DNA of 64,000 nucleotides, from assembly GCA_028281765.1 (NCBI GenBank), contig JANQJF010000044.1, positions 62,001 to 126,000 of the forward strand, written 5' to 3'. Of the stretch, positions 1-7,580 are shown piece by piece. Each line of letters opens with the position of its first letter. Positions within the stretch are counted from its first letter, which is position 1. Both the position numbers and the translations under genes were made by a program. The DNA is from Planctomycetota bacterium. GTDB lineage: Bacteria; Planctomycetota; UBA1135; UBA2386. The notes below the pieces were generated by a model. It saw only the letters and a program-made list of their open reading frames with translations. It had not been told where the DNA came from and ran no database searches.

Positions 1-334
1 CACTGTTGCGGAAAGCCCATCCCGGACCGCCGGGGGTCTGCTCGCCGACGAAGCGATACTCGACGCGAAGACGGTAGTTCGAGAACTCGCGGTCACAGAA
101 CAAGTGACCGAAGCGTCCGTCGAACTTCTCGTAGGCGTCGTAGCACACCTTGAGCACGCCGTCCTCGACCCGGAACGTCTCGCCGAAGTTCTCGCCGACG
201 GGGTAACCGGTGATCTTCGGTGTCCACCCGGTCAGATCCTTGCCGTTGAACAACGGCTGCCAGCGAGGAGCTGCCGGGCCCGACTGGCAGGCGGGTGAGA
301 GCAGGAGCACGACGAGGAGCAAGCGGCGCAGCAT
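1..334 (-). CDS. DUF1080 (3-keto-disaccharide hydrolase) lipoprotein, 3' part outside window
   Basis: Reading the minus strand from an ATG at 334 gives an open frame that leaves the window without a stop. The first 16 residues are a hydrophobic signal with Cys after Ser-Pro-Ala, a lipobox-like end. The mature part has the motif LFNGKDLTGW, which opens the DUF1080 / 3-keto-disaccharide hydrolase family. About 111 of the usual 200-250 residues are present. Family members act outside the cytoplasm on oxidised glycosides or serve as glycan-binding beta-sandwiches, and they are very abundant in planctomycetes. It is divergent from the TPR-redoxin gene at 431. The family call is firm; the substrate is unknown. 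Confidence 0.8.
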   Translation of the reverse strand, partial: MLRRLLLVVLLLSPACQSGPAAPRWQPLFNGKDLTGWTPKITGYPVGENFGETFRVEDGVLKVCYDAYEKFDGRFGHLFCDREFSNYRLRVEYRFVGEQTPGGPGWAFRNS

Positions 335-430
335 GCCCGGACGTTAGCACCAGCACGCGGAGCGACCACGAAGTTCCGTCGGCGCGGACTTGGGTTAGAG
401 TATCGAACGACTCTCCCACCCCTCGATCCG

Positions 431-2788
431 ATGCTTCGAATCACGCTCCTCCCGGTCACGTTCGCCCTCGTCGGTGCCCCGTTACTCGCACAAGAAGACG
501 CCGTTCTCGAAGGACACTCGCACCACGGCGCGGCGTTCAACGAAGGCCCGCGGCAGGCCGCGTATCTCATGGACGGCCAAGGCACGGTCCATTTCGATGC
601 CACGATTCGGGACGAACGCGCGCGCGCGTTCTTCGAACAGGGCGTCAGCCAGCTGCACGGCTTCTGGTACTTCGAAGCCGAGCGATCGTTCCGGCAGTGC
701 GCGGCGATCGAGCCCGACTGCGCAATGGCGTACTGGGGCATGGCTTTGGCCAACGTCGAGAAGGAGAACGAAGAGCGCGCCAAGGGTTTCGCCGCCGAAG
801 CGTGGAAACGCCGCGAAGCGACGACGAAGCGAGAGCAGCTCTACATCGCGGCCGTGAAGCGCTACTACTGGGGCGAGGAAGATCCGAAGACGGAGTCGAA
901 GGCCGACGAGGCTTCGAAGACGGACGGCGCCTCGAAGGACGGAGAGAAGAAGCCGACCACGAACAAACCGAAGGCGATCGACGACAAGGCTCGGCGCCGT
1001 CGGCTCGTCGAGGACTTCGAAGAGATCGTCTACGAGTTCCCGGACGACATCGAGGCGAAGGGACTGCTCGCGAACCAGCTCTGGCTGAACAACCGGTACG
1101 CCGGCATGCCGATCAGCTCGCGCGGCGCGAACCAGTCGCTGCTCGATCAGCTGTTCGAGAAGGCGCCGATGCACCCGGCGCACCACTACCGGATCCATCT
1201 GTGGGATCAGAAGAAGAACGCGCACCGCGTCGTCGACTCCGCCGCGAAGATCGGACACAGCGCGCCCGGCATCGCGCACATGTGGCACATGAGCGGCCAC
1301 ATCTGGGCCCGCCTCGACCGTCACGCCGACGCGGCGTGGCAGCAGGAAGCATCCGCCCGCGTCGACCACGCGCACATGATGCGCGATCGCGTGCTGCCCG
1401 ATCAGATCCACAACTTCGCGCACAACAACGAGTGGCTCGTGCGCAGCCTGCGCCACGTCGGCCGCGTGCACGACGCGATCGACCTCGCGAAGAACATGGT
1501 CGAGCTGCCGCGTCACCCGAAGTGGAACACGCTCGATCAGCGGGGCAGCGCGCAGTACGGCCGGCGGCGCCTGCTCGAGGTTCTCGAGATGTTCGAGTTC
1601 CACGAAGAGCTGATCGCGCTCAGCGACACGATGTATCTCGAGCGCAGTGGGGATCCGGACGACGACGCCAAGCTCGCGTTCGCGCTCGGCAAGGCCAAGC
1701 TCGCGTGTGGTGACCTGGACGGCGCCGATGCCGCGATCGCGAATCTCGAGAGCGCGCTCGCGGCAGCGCGGCTGAAGCGAGCCGAGGCCGTCGACGAAGC
1801 CGAGGACGAGGCGCTCGAAGCGAAGAAGAAGCCGGCGGAGATCGAAGGTGCGATCGACGAGGCGATGAACGAGCACAAGCGCGGCGTCCGCGGCATTCGC
1901 GAGATGCTCCTGACCCTGCGAGCGCTCACTCGGTTCGAACGCGGGGAGCACGACGACGCGCTGAAGGTCCTCGACGGCAAGCTGCCGAAGGGCCCGCTGG
2001 CGCGGCTCTACGCGCGCATCGACAAGTTCGACAAGGCGATCGAACACGCGAAGAAGGACGCCGAGAAGGAGGGTATGGCCTGGCCGCTCGCGAACCTCGC
2101 CGACATCCAGTGGCGCGCCGGCAAGCAGGACGACGCGAAGCAGACGTTCGCGAAGCTGCGCGAACTCTCGGCGCGCTTCGACCTGGACGTCAAGCCGTTC
2201 GCGCGTCTCGCGGAGATTGCGAAGGCCGCCGGACACCCGGCCGACTGGCGCGTCGAGGAGGTCACAGCCAAGGACGTCGGCGAGCGCCCGCCGCTCGACT
2301 CCTTGGGCCCGTTCCGCTGGTCACCCGGCACCGCGCTGTCCTGGTCGTGCCCCGACGGCTTCGGCAACACGCGCACGCTCGCCGACTACCGCGGCCGTCC
2401 GGTGCTCGTGATCTTCTTCCTCGGCTTCGGCTGCGTGCACTGCGTCGAACAGCTGCAGGCGTTCCGCCCGGTCGCGAACGAGTTCGCGAAAGCCGGCATC
2501 GACATCGTCGCGATCGGCACGGATGAAGTCAGCCAGCTGTCGCGCTCGCAGTCGGACCGCGACGAGGCGGACGCGTACCCGTTCCCGATCCTCGCGGATC
2601 CGAAGCACGAGGTGTTCAAGCGCTACCGCTGCTTCGACGACTTCGAAGACCTCCCGCTGCACGGCACGTTCCTGATCGACGGCAACGGCCTCGTGCGCTG
2701 GCAAGACATCGGCTTCGAGCCGTTCATGGACCACGAGTTCGTGCGGAAGGAAGCGCAGCGGCTGCTCGGAATCCCGGCGCGCGGCTGA
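431..2788 (+). CDS. Secreted TPR protein with C-terminal redoxin (AhpC/TSA-type) domain
   Basis: 785 aa. An N-terminal signal peptide ends near APLLAQ (residue 21). A TPR-like helical repeat region follows, including residues about 60-120 with alternating small and aromatic positions (FEAERSFRQCAAIEP), broken by a Lys/Asp/Ser-rich linker near 150-180 and a coiled-coil-like acidic stretch near 440-480. The last 160 residues form a thioredoxin-like redoxin domain with a CVHC pair at residues 668-671 in FLGFGCVHC, so a redox-active dithiol is likely. The architecture suggests a periplasmic thiol oxidoreductase brought to partners by the TPRs. It probably has its own promoter in the 335-430 gap (TAGAGT at 396-401). 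Partners are unknown. Confidence 0.8.
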   Translation: MLRITLLPVTFALVGAPLLAQEDAVLEGHSHHGAAFNEGPRQAAYLMDGQGTVHFDATIRDERARAFFEQGVSQLHGFWYFEAERSFRQCAAIEPDCAMAYWGMALANVEKENEERAKGFAAEAWKRREATTKREQLYIAAVKRYYWGEEDPKTESKADEASKTDGASKDGEKKPTTNKPKAIDDKARRRRLVEDFEEIVYEFPDDIEAKGLLANQLWLNNRYAGMPISSRGANQSLLDQLFEKAPMHPAHHYRIHLWDQKKNAHRVVDSAAKIGHSAPGIAHMWHMSGHIWARLDRHADAAWQQEASARVDHAHMMRDRVLPDQIHNFAHNNEWLVRSLRHVGRVHDAIDLAKNMVELPRHPKWNTLDQRGSAQYGRRRLLEVLEMFEFHEELIALSDTMYLERSGDPDDDAKLAFALGKAKLACGDLDGADAAIANLESALAAARLKRAEAVDEAEDEALEAKKKPAEIEGAIDEAMNEHKRGVRGIREMLLTLRALTRFERGEHDDALKVLDGKLPKGPLARLYARIDKFDKAIEHAKKDAEKEGMAWPLANLADIQWRAGKQDDAKQTFAKLRELSARFDLDVKPFARLAEIAKAAGHPADWRVEEVTAKDVGERPPLDSLGPFRWSPGTALSWSCPDGFGNTRTLADYRGRPVLVIFFLGFGCVHCVEQLQAFRPVANEFAKAGIDIVAIGTDEVSQLSRSQSDRDEADAYPFPILADPKHEVFKRYRCFDDFEDLPLHGTFLIDGNGLVRWQDIGFEPFMDHEFVRKEAQRLLGIPARG

Positions 2789-2822
2789 GCCGCAAAGAAT
2801 CGGCAGATCGCGCGTTCCGAGG

Positions 2823-2853
2823 TGTCGCGTTTGTCTACGTGACAAACGCGACA
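2823..2853. terminator. Perfect 13-bp inverted repeat between the redoxin and VOC genes
   Basis: TGTCGCGTTTGTC (2823-2835), loop TACGT, then the exact complement GACAAACGCGACA (2841-2853). It starts 34 nt after the redoxin stop, so it could end that transcript. It also overlaps the presumed -35 region of the VOC gene, so an operator role is equally possible. Its right half recurs at 16945-16967. Confidence 0.55.
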
Positions 2854-2860
2854 GTAAGAT
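2831..2860 (+). promoter_or_regulatory. Candidate promoter of the VOC gene (leaderless)
   Basis: TTGTCT at 2831-2836 and TAAGAT at 2855-2860 are separated by 18 nt. The -10 hexamer ends 7 nt before the ATG at 2868, so transcription would start at or next to the start codon. No Shine-Dalgarno sequence is present. Confidence 0.5.
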
Positions 2861-2867
2861 TTCCCCG

Positions 2868-3236
2868 ATGCAGCTCGCACACACGATGATCCGCGTCCGC
2901 GACCTCGACGAGACGCTGGCGTTCTACCGCGACTTCCTCGGCCTGCGCGAAGTGCGCCGCAAGCCGATCGGTGACGAGGCCACGCTCGTGTTCTTGACCG
3001 ACGAACGCGAGTCCTACCACATCGAGCTCACCCACAACCACGACGGTCGCGACTACACGCTCGGCGACCAGTTCGGGCACCTCGCGTTCTACGTCGACGA
3101 CCTCGAGGCGATCGTCGCCAAGGTCGAAGAGCACGGCTGGTGGTATCGCCGCAGCAAGCCCGAGGCCTCGTCGAAGTACATCTTCGTCAAGGACCCCAAC
3201 GGCTACGACATCGAGATCCTGCAGCAGCCCTCGTAG
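2868..3236 (+). CDS. VOC-family glyoxalase I-like metalloenzyme
   Basis: 122 aa, a single vicinal-oxygen-chelate unit of beta-alpha-beta-beta-beta modules. The opening LAHTMIRVRDLDETLAFYRD is the classic glyoxalase I start. His5, Glu53, His71 and Glu116 fall where glyoxalase I binds its metal. Length and motifs fit lactoylglutathione lyase, which turns the methylglyoxal-thiol hemithioacetal into S-lactoyl thiol, but planctomycetes may use another thiol or another substrate. It is transcribed alone from the candidate leaderless promoter just upstream. Confidence 0.8.
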   Translation: MQLAHTMIRVRDLDETLAFYRDFLGLREVRRKPIGDEATLVFLTDERESYHIELTHNHDGRDYTLGDQFGHLAFYVDDLEAIVAKVEEHGWWYRRSKPEASSKYIFVKDPNGYDIEILQQPS

Positions 3237-3248
3237 CTTCGGCGACGG

Positions 3249-4322
3249 CTACAGCCGAATGTGCGACACGAGAGCGTTGGTCGTCACGATGCCACCGCCC
3301 GCGAGTCCGACACCCTGCCAGTAGAGCGTGACGCCCTGTGCCGCGGGATCCGTGGGCCCGTTGAGCGTCAGGCCGACCGCGCCGTCGACCGGACCAACCC
3401 ACAAGTTCGGATTGACGTGCACATCACACGTCAACGGCGCCGGCAGCGGCAGCCCACCCGGGAAGGTCGAGTTGCCGAGGAACAACGTCGGCGACTGGAT
3501 CGGCTGCGAGCTACCGGGGATGAACTGCAGGCGGAACGTGCCGAAGATGCCGGAGCGACACAGCCCGACCGACGGATCCACGATCAGCTGCGGCGCCGTC
3601 GGCGAGTCACAACCCGCCCAGTACGGCTCGTTCTCGATGTAGGTCACCAGCAGGAATGGACGATTGATCTGGTTGTCGTGCTCACGCGAACCGAATGCAC
3701 GCGTCGAGCGGTTGAGGCTCTCGTTGCCGATGATGATCCAACCGTAGTTCGGCGTCGTGCCATCGAGGAACTCCTGCACGTCCGCGACGAACTGCTGCGT
3801 CGACGGGAAAGTGTAGGACTGCCACTGGATCGGCCCGACACGAGGAGTCGTCGTCGGCGTCGCGACGTAATCCCCACCCGGCGTGGTCCACGGCGTGCTC
3901 CCGAACTGCGCGTCACACCACGTGGCATCGCCCGGGAATGCCGGACCGCCGATGCCTTGACCACCAGCCGCCACGGTCGAACCCTCACCCCAATCCCTCG
4001 TCAGTCGGTGCATCGCGAAGTTATGCGATTGGGAGCTGCCCACTCCAATGTGGACGATGCGCATGTCCAGCTCGACCTGGAGGATCGTCGCCCCGGCCGG
4101 GATCGAACCCGCGATGTCGAAGCTGATCAACCCGCGACGCAGCTGGCCGGAGTTGGTCCGACCCGCAATCAACCGATCCCCGGCTCCGTTGGTCAGCGGC
4201 ACGCAGCCGGCCGAGTTCTGGAAGATCGTGTTGTCGCGATCCGGCTCGAGCGTGACCAACGTCTGCGCGCTCAGCGGCGCGACGAGAACGATCGAGGACA
4301 GTGCGGCGAAGAGCGGATTCAT
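3249..4322 (-). CDS. Secreted DNRLRE-type beta-rich protein with lineage C-terminal domain
   Basis: Start chosen at the ATG at 4322 (MNPLFAALSS), because a TAGGAT -10 hexamer lies at 4356-4361 and the upstream ATG at 4355 would sit at the transcript start. 357 aa. The signal peptide ends at PLSAQ. The first 220 residues contain RRGLISFDIAGSIPAGATI, the signature of DNRLRE/disaggregatase-type beta-sandwiches, which often bind carbohydrate on the cell surface. The last 120 residues form a domain also seen in the products at 32006, 33318, 35226 and 43881. The ligand is unknown. It is convergent with the VOC gene, 12 bp apart. Confidence 0.75.
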   Translation of the reverse strand: MNPLFAALSSIVLVAPLSAQTLVTLEPDRDNTIFQNSAGCVPLTNGAGDRLIAGRTNSGQLRRGLISFDIAGSIPAGATILQVELDMRIVHIGVGSSQSHNFAMHRLTRDWGEGSTVAAGGQGIGGPAFPGDATWCDAQFGSTPWTTPGGDYVATPTTTPRVGPIQWQSYTFPSTQQFVADVQEFLDGTTPNYGWIIIGNESLNRSTRAFGSREHDNQINRPFLLVTYIENEPYWAGCDSPTAPQLIVDPSVGLCRSGIFGTFRLQFIPGSSQPIQSPTLFLGNSTFPGGLPLPAPLTCDVHVNPNLWVGPVDGAVGLTLNGPTDPAAQGVTLYWQGVGLAGGGIVTTNALVSHIRL

Positions 4323-4355
4323 GCTGGGCGAAGTCTCCGAAGATCGAGAGCCCAA

Positions 4356-4361
4356 ATCCTA
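4356..4361 (-). promoter_or_regulatory. Candidate -10 element of the DNRLRE gene
   Basis: Minus-strand TAGGAT, 33 nt before the ATG at 4322. A GGAG (4335-4338) lies between them. It supports the inner start codon. No convincing -35 was seen. Confidence 0.35.
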
Positions 4362-4442
4362 GCAGGGCAAACGAGATGCTGAAGCCTGGCTCGCCGCGAT
4401 CCGAGTTCGCGGTGAGAACGGGCGCTCCGTATGCTTCACGGT

Positions 4443-5909
4443 GTGACGAAAATCAGCTACGCATCGACTCCCAACGCCCTCCTGACCGGCGCAGAAGCCG
4501 TGCTCGTGGTGGCGCCCGCCGCCGTCTTCAAGGGCAACAAGTTCCCCAAGGTCTTCTCGGCGAGTGACACCGCGCTGCTCCGCAAGCTCGGCGCGGCCAC
4601 GGCACCCGGGGATCGCGGCGCGAGCGCGAGCACGCTCTCGAGCGGCAAGATCGGTCAGCTGATGGTCGGCGTCCTGCCGAACGAAGGAAGTCGCTACAAC
4701 AGCCCATCCCGCGCTGCGGCGATCCATCGCGTCGTCGCAAGCTCCGGGATCGGTCGCAAGAAGAAGGGCGCCGTGCTGCTGATCCTCGACGACGCCGCGC
4801 ACGTCCTCCCGGCGTGCAACGCCATCGGCCGCGCGCTTCCCGAACTCTCCCTGAAGTCGGGCAAGAAGAGCGCCAAGAGCCTGAGAATCGGCGCGATCGA
4901 CAAGCGCGGCAAGGTGATCTCGATCGACAAGTCGACGAAGGAGACCGTGACCTCCAACCGCATCGCGGCCCGTCTCGTCGACACCCCGCCGACGGACCTC
5001 AACCCCACGGCCTACGCGCGAGTGATCCGCGCGACCCTCAAGGGCATCCCGAACGTCACGATCAAGGAGATCAAGGGCGACGCGCTGCTCAAGGCGAAGC
5101 TCGGCGGCATCCACGCGGTCGGACGCTGCGCCGTCGAACCGCCGCGCATGATCATCGCGACCTACGCGCCGCCGCGCGCCACCGGCAAGCACTTCGCGCT
5201 CGTCGGCAAGGGCATCACCTACGATACCGGCGGCCTACACATCAAAGGCCGCGGCGGCATGGAGGGCATGAAGGCCGACATGGGCGGCTCCGCCGCCGTG
5301 CTCGGCGCCTTCCGCACGCTCACGACGACCAAGGCCGTGCGCAACAAGGTCACGCTGATCATGTGCCTCGCCGAGAACGCGATCGGCCCCGCGGCGTACA
5401 AGCCAGACGACGTCATCACGATGCACTCGGGCAAGACGGTCGAGATCAACAACACCGACGCGGAAGGGCGCCTGCTTCTCGGCGACGGCGTGAGCTACGC
5501 GGCGCGCGTGCTGAAGGCGGATACGATCATCGACGCCGCGACTCTGACCGGCGCTCAGCTCATCGCGACAGGACTCCTCCACGCCGCCGTGTTCTCGAAC
5601 GACGCGAAGCTCGAGCAGACCGCCGTCGAGAGCGGCACGCGATCGGGCGACCTCTGCCACCCGCTGCCGTTCGCCCCCGAGTTCTACAAGCAGGAGTTCG
5701 CCACCCCGCTCGCGGACATGCGCAACTCGGTCAAGAACCGTGGCAACGCGCAGTCGAGCTGCGCCGCGCAGTTCATCTATTGGCACATCGAGGACACCCA
5801 GGCCAAGTGGCTGCACATCGACCTGGCAGGCCCGGCCTTCCCGAGCAACCGCGCCACGGGCTACGGCGTCGCCCTGGTCGCCGAGATGATCCGCACCCTC
5901 GGCAAGTAG
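4443..5909 (+). CDS. pepA: Leucyl aminopeptidase (peptidase family M17)
   Basis: A cytoplasmic dizinc aminopeptidase that removes N-terminal residues from peptides. From the GTG start at 4443 it is 488 aa. An N-terminal macro-like domain is followed by the catalytic domain. Lys256, Asp261, Lys268, Asp279, Asp339 and Glu341 sit in GKGITYDTGGLHIK, MKADMGG and NTDAEGR and match the metal ligands and active-site lysine of E. coli PepA. The ATG at 4431 is in frame but overlaps a TATGCT hexamer (4430-4435), so the GTG fits a leaderless transcript better. The C-terminal part (FAPEFYKQEF, SCAAQFI) also fits the family. Confidence 0.93.
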   Translation: MTKISYASTPNALLTGAEAVLVVAPAAVFKGNKFPKVFSASDTALLRKLGAATAPGDRGASASTLSSGKIGQLMVGVLPNEGSRYNSPSRAAAIHRVVASSGIGRKKKGAVLLILDDAAHVLPACNAIGRALPELSLKSGKKSAKSLRIGAIDKRGKVISIDKSTKETVTSNRIAARLVDTPPTDLNPTAYARVIRATLKGIPNVTIKEIKGDALLKAKLGGIHAVGRCAVEPPRMIIATYAPPRATGKHFALVGKGITYDTGGLHIKGRGGMEGMKADMGGSAAVLGAFRTLTTTKAVRNKVTLIMCLAENAIGPAAYKPDDVITMHSGKTVEINNTDAEGRLLLGDGVSYAARVLKADTIIDAATLTGAQLIATGLLHAAVFSNDAKLEQTAVESGTRSGDLCHPLPFAPEFYKQEFATPLADMRNSVKNRGNAQSSCAAQFIYWHIEDTQAKWLHIDLAGPAFPSNRATGYGVALVAEMIRTLGK

Positions 5910-5927
5910 CCACCACCCCGCCACTCT

Positions 5928-6025
5928 CCCGTGCTTCGCTTGCGCCTGCGCATGCGCCTGCGCATGCGCCTGCGCGGTGGTGCCCGTGACGCGTGCCGCG
6001 GATCGCGGTCACGCATCCCGCTACT
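5928..6025. repeat. Intergenic repeat element, copy A: three 12-bp units plus imperfect hairpin
   Basis: After CCCGTGCTTCGC come three tandem units of TGCGCCTGCGCA (5941-5976, last base changed), then GGTGGTGCCCGTGACGCG and a partly complementary CGCGGTCAC downstream. The same order of flank, units and GC-rich hairpin occurs at 31768-31850. Copy A lies between the convergent pepA and Arg-rich genes, so it may also act as a terminator. Confidence 0.55.
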
Positions 6026-6031
6026 CAGCTT

Positions 6032-7000
6032 TCACTTCCGCCCGCGCGCGCCGCCCGAGCGACGCTGCGGCGCCTTCCGCTGCTGCGCGCCCCGCGTGCG
6101 CTGTTGCTGCATCCCGCGCTGTTGGCCACGCTGCTGCATCCCGCGCTGCCCGCGCTGCTGGCCGCGCTGCTGCATCCCACGCTGGCCGCGCTGCTGCATC
6201 CCGCGCTGCCCGCGCTGCTGCATCCCGCGCTGGCCCATCTGGCCCATGCCGCCCCGCTGCTGCATCCGCTCGCGCACGTTTCCGCGCATGTTGTCCCGGC
6301 GATTGTCCTGCCGGCGATCCTGCATCCGCTCGCGCACGTTCTGACGCATGCTGTCGCGCCGGTTGTCCTGCCGGCGATCCTGCACGCGCTCCCGCACGTT
6401 CTGGCGCGCGCCCTGCCGTTCGCGCGGGCCGACGCGGCCGTCGTCGTTGCGATCCATGCGGTTCTTCATCCGCTCGGCGGCCTGCGGGTGGTTGTCTTGG
6501 AACTGCTGGAACCGCTCGTTCTGGTTTTGCCGCCGGTTCTGCATGCGCTTGCCGCGCATCATCTCGCGCGGGCCGAGCTTCCCGTCGTCGTTGCGATCGA
6601 GTCGCTCCGAGGCCTTCGGGTGGTTCTCCTGGAAGCGCTGCGCGCGCTCAGCGAACGGCCTGGCGTTCGGGTGGTTCTCGCGGAACTGCTCGCGGCGCTC
6701 CTGCATGTTCTCGCGGAACTGCTGGCGCTTCTCCTGCTTGTCCTCGCGTCGCTCCTGGCGTCGTTCGCGCACGTTTTCGACGCGCTCCTGGACGCGCTCG
6801 CGCACCTGCTGACGTCGCTCCTGGCGATTCTCGCGTTGGTCCTGGCGTTGTTCGCGCCGGTTCTCGACGCGCTGCTGCGCGTTTTCGCGCACGTGTTCTC
6901 GAACCGCGGGGCGATTCGGTTTCGGCTTCGGCTGGTTCTGCGCTTCGACTTGGTAGGTAAGGAGCAGAGCGACGGGCAGAGCGAGCAGTTTGTAGGTCAT
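6032..7000 (-). CDS. Secreted Arg/Gln-rich protein with two EF-hand loops
   Basis: Start set at the ATG at 7000 (MTYKLLALPVALLLTYQVEA), which gives a clean signal peptide; the frame runs further upstream without support. 322 aa. The mature protein is extremely basic. Residues about 25-110 are repeats of the type RERVQERVENVRERRQ, probably a charged helix or coiled coil. Two perfect EF-hand loops follow (LDRNDDGKLGPRE and MDRNDDGRVGPRE), then VRERMQDRRQDNRRD repeats, and a Gly-Met-Gln-Arg tail of about 60 residues built from RGMQQRGQ units. It should bind calcium and polyanions outside the cell. It is divergent from the PEP-CTERM gene at 7218. No named family was recognised. Confidence 0.75.
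   Translation of the reverse strand: MTYKLLALPVALLLTYQVEAQNQPKPKPNRPAVREHVRENAQQRVENRREQRQDQRENRQERRQQVRERVQERVENVRERRQERREDKQEKRQQFRENMQERREQFRENHPNARPFAERAQRFQENHPKASERLDRNDDGKLGPREMMRGKRMQNRRQNQNERFQQFQDNHPQAAERMKNRMDRNDDGRVGPRERQGARQNVRERVQDRRQDNRRDSMRQNVRERMQDRRQDNRRDNMRGNVRERMQQRGGMGQMGQRGMQQRGQRGMQQRGQRGMQQRGQQRGQRGMQQRGQQRGMQQQRTRGAQQRKAPQRRSGGARGRK
6096..6420. repeat. Coding tandem repeats in the Arg-rich gene
   Basis: 6096-6260 holds short GC-rich units encoding RGMQQRGQ on the minus strand. 6260-6420 holds imperfect longer units encoding VRERMQDRRQDNRRD. They make a long spurious plus-strand frame and are a likely site of length variation between strains. Confidence 0.7.
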
Positions 7001-7183
7001 GTCTAGGTGATCTCCCGATTCTCGGTACGCCCGGATCGACGCAGGGTGTCGATCGCTTGAGCACTCGACGACCACGGGATCTCGAATCGAGACACCGGAA
7101 TCGCTCGCGATGGAACACGCCGTGCGACCGCCGACTCCGCGTGCTCACACGGAGCTGCTTCCGCCTCCCCGCAATTCGTGAAG

Positions 7184-7189
7184 TAGCCT
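7184..7189 (+). promoter_or_regulatory. Candidate -10 of the PEP-CTERM gene in a divergent 217-nt spacer
   Basis: TAGCCT lies 28 nt before the ATG at 7218, and a GGGGGA Shine-Dalgarno precedes that ATG by 3-4 nt. The 7001-7217 spacer must also hold the promoter of the Arg-rich gene, so the two secreted cationic proteins could be co-regulated. Confidence 0.35.
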
Positions 7190-7217
7190 TCGAGCGGAAC
7201 ACCACACCGGGGGAACC

Positions 7218-7580
7218 ATGCTGATCGCCAACCTCATTCTTGCTGCTACCTCGAGCTTCGCCGCTCCTGAATCCATCACCATCGAATCTGTCGTCCTGAC
7301 CGAAACCATCGCCGTGGAACTCGGCGAAGACGGCCGCAAGCGCCGTCGTGGTCGCGGTCGCGCTCGCAACTTCCTCAAGCGCATCGGAAAGGGCAAGGGC
7401 GGCTCGAAGTGCCCGAAGCCGCCGAAGTGCAAGCCCGGCAAGGGCAAGAAGAACTGCAACCGCCCCGTCCCGGAGCCGATGACGCTCTCGCTGCTCGGCC
7501 TCGGTGGCGCCGGCCTCATCGGCACGCTGCGTCGTCGTCGTCAGAACGCCACGGACGCGATCGAGTCGGTCGACGCGTGA
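7218..7580 (+). CDS. Small cationic PEP-CTERM sorted protein
   Basis: 120 aa. An N-terminal signal (MLIANLILAATSSFA) is followed by a short acidic segment, then a Lys/Arg/Pro/Cys-rich stretch at residues 40-82 with Cys at 65, 71 and 80. The end is a textbook PEP-CTERM tripartite signal: VPEP at 84-87, a hydrophobic segment at 89-103, and RRRR at 105-108, with an unusual 12-residue tail after it. PEP-CTERM proteins are cleaved and anchored or released by an exosortase. The only exosortase gene in the window lies within 600 bp, so this is its probable cargo. The role of the basic Cys-Pro stretch is unknown; polyanion binding is a guess. Confidence 0.8.
   Translation: MLIANLILAATSSFAAPESITIESVVLTETIAVELGEDGRKRRRGRGRARNFLKRIGKGKGGSKCPKPPKCKPGKGKKNCNRPVPEPMTLSLLGLGGAGLIGTLRRRRQNATDAIESVDA

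Noticed and set aside
4092-4116. CCGGGATCGAACCCGCG resembles a tRNA T-arm on the minus strand
   Set aside because: It lies inside the DNRLRE gene and encodes IPAGATI; no acceptor stem or anticodon arm can be drawn around it.
5941-6260. Short tandem repeats that could suggest a CRISPR array
   Set aside because: Units are 12 bp or coding repeats with no unique spacers, and no cas genes are near.
5993-7006. 337-codon Leu/Ala-rich plus-strand frame that looks like a membrane protein
   Set aside because: It is the complement of the Arg/Gln codon repeats of the secreted EF-hand protein, whose signal peptide and EF-hand loops are clear.
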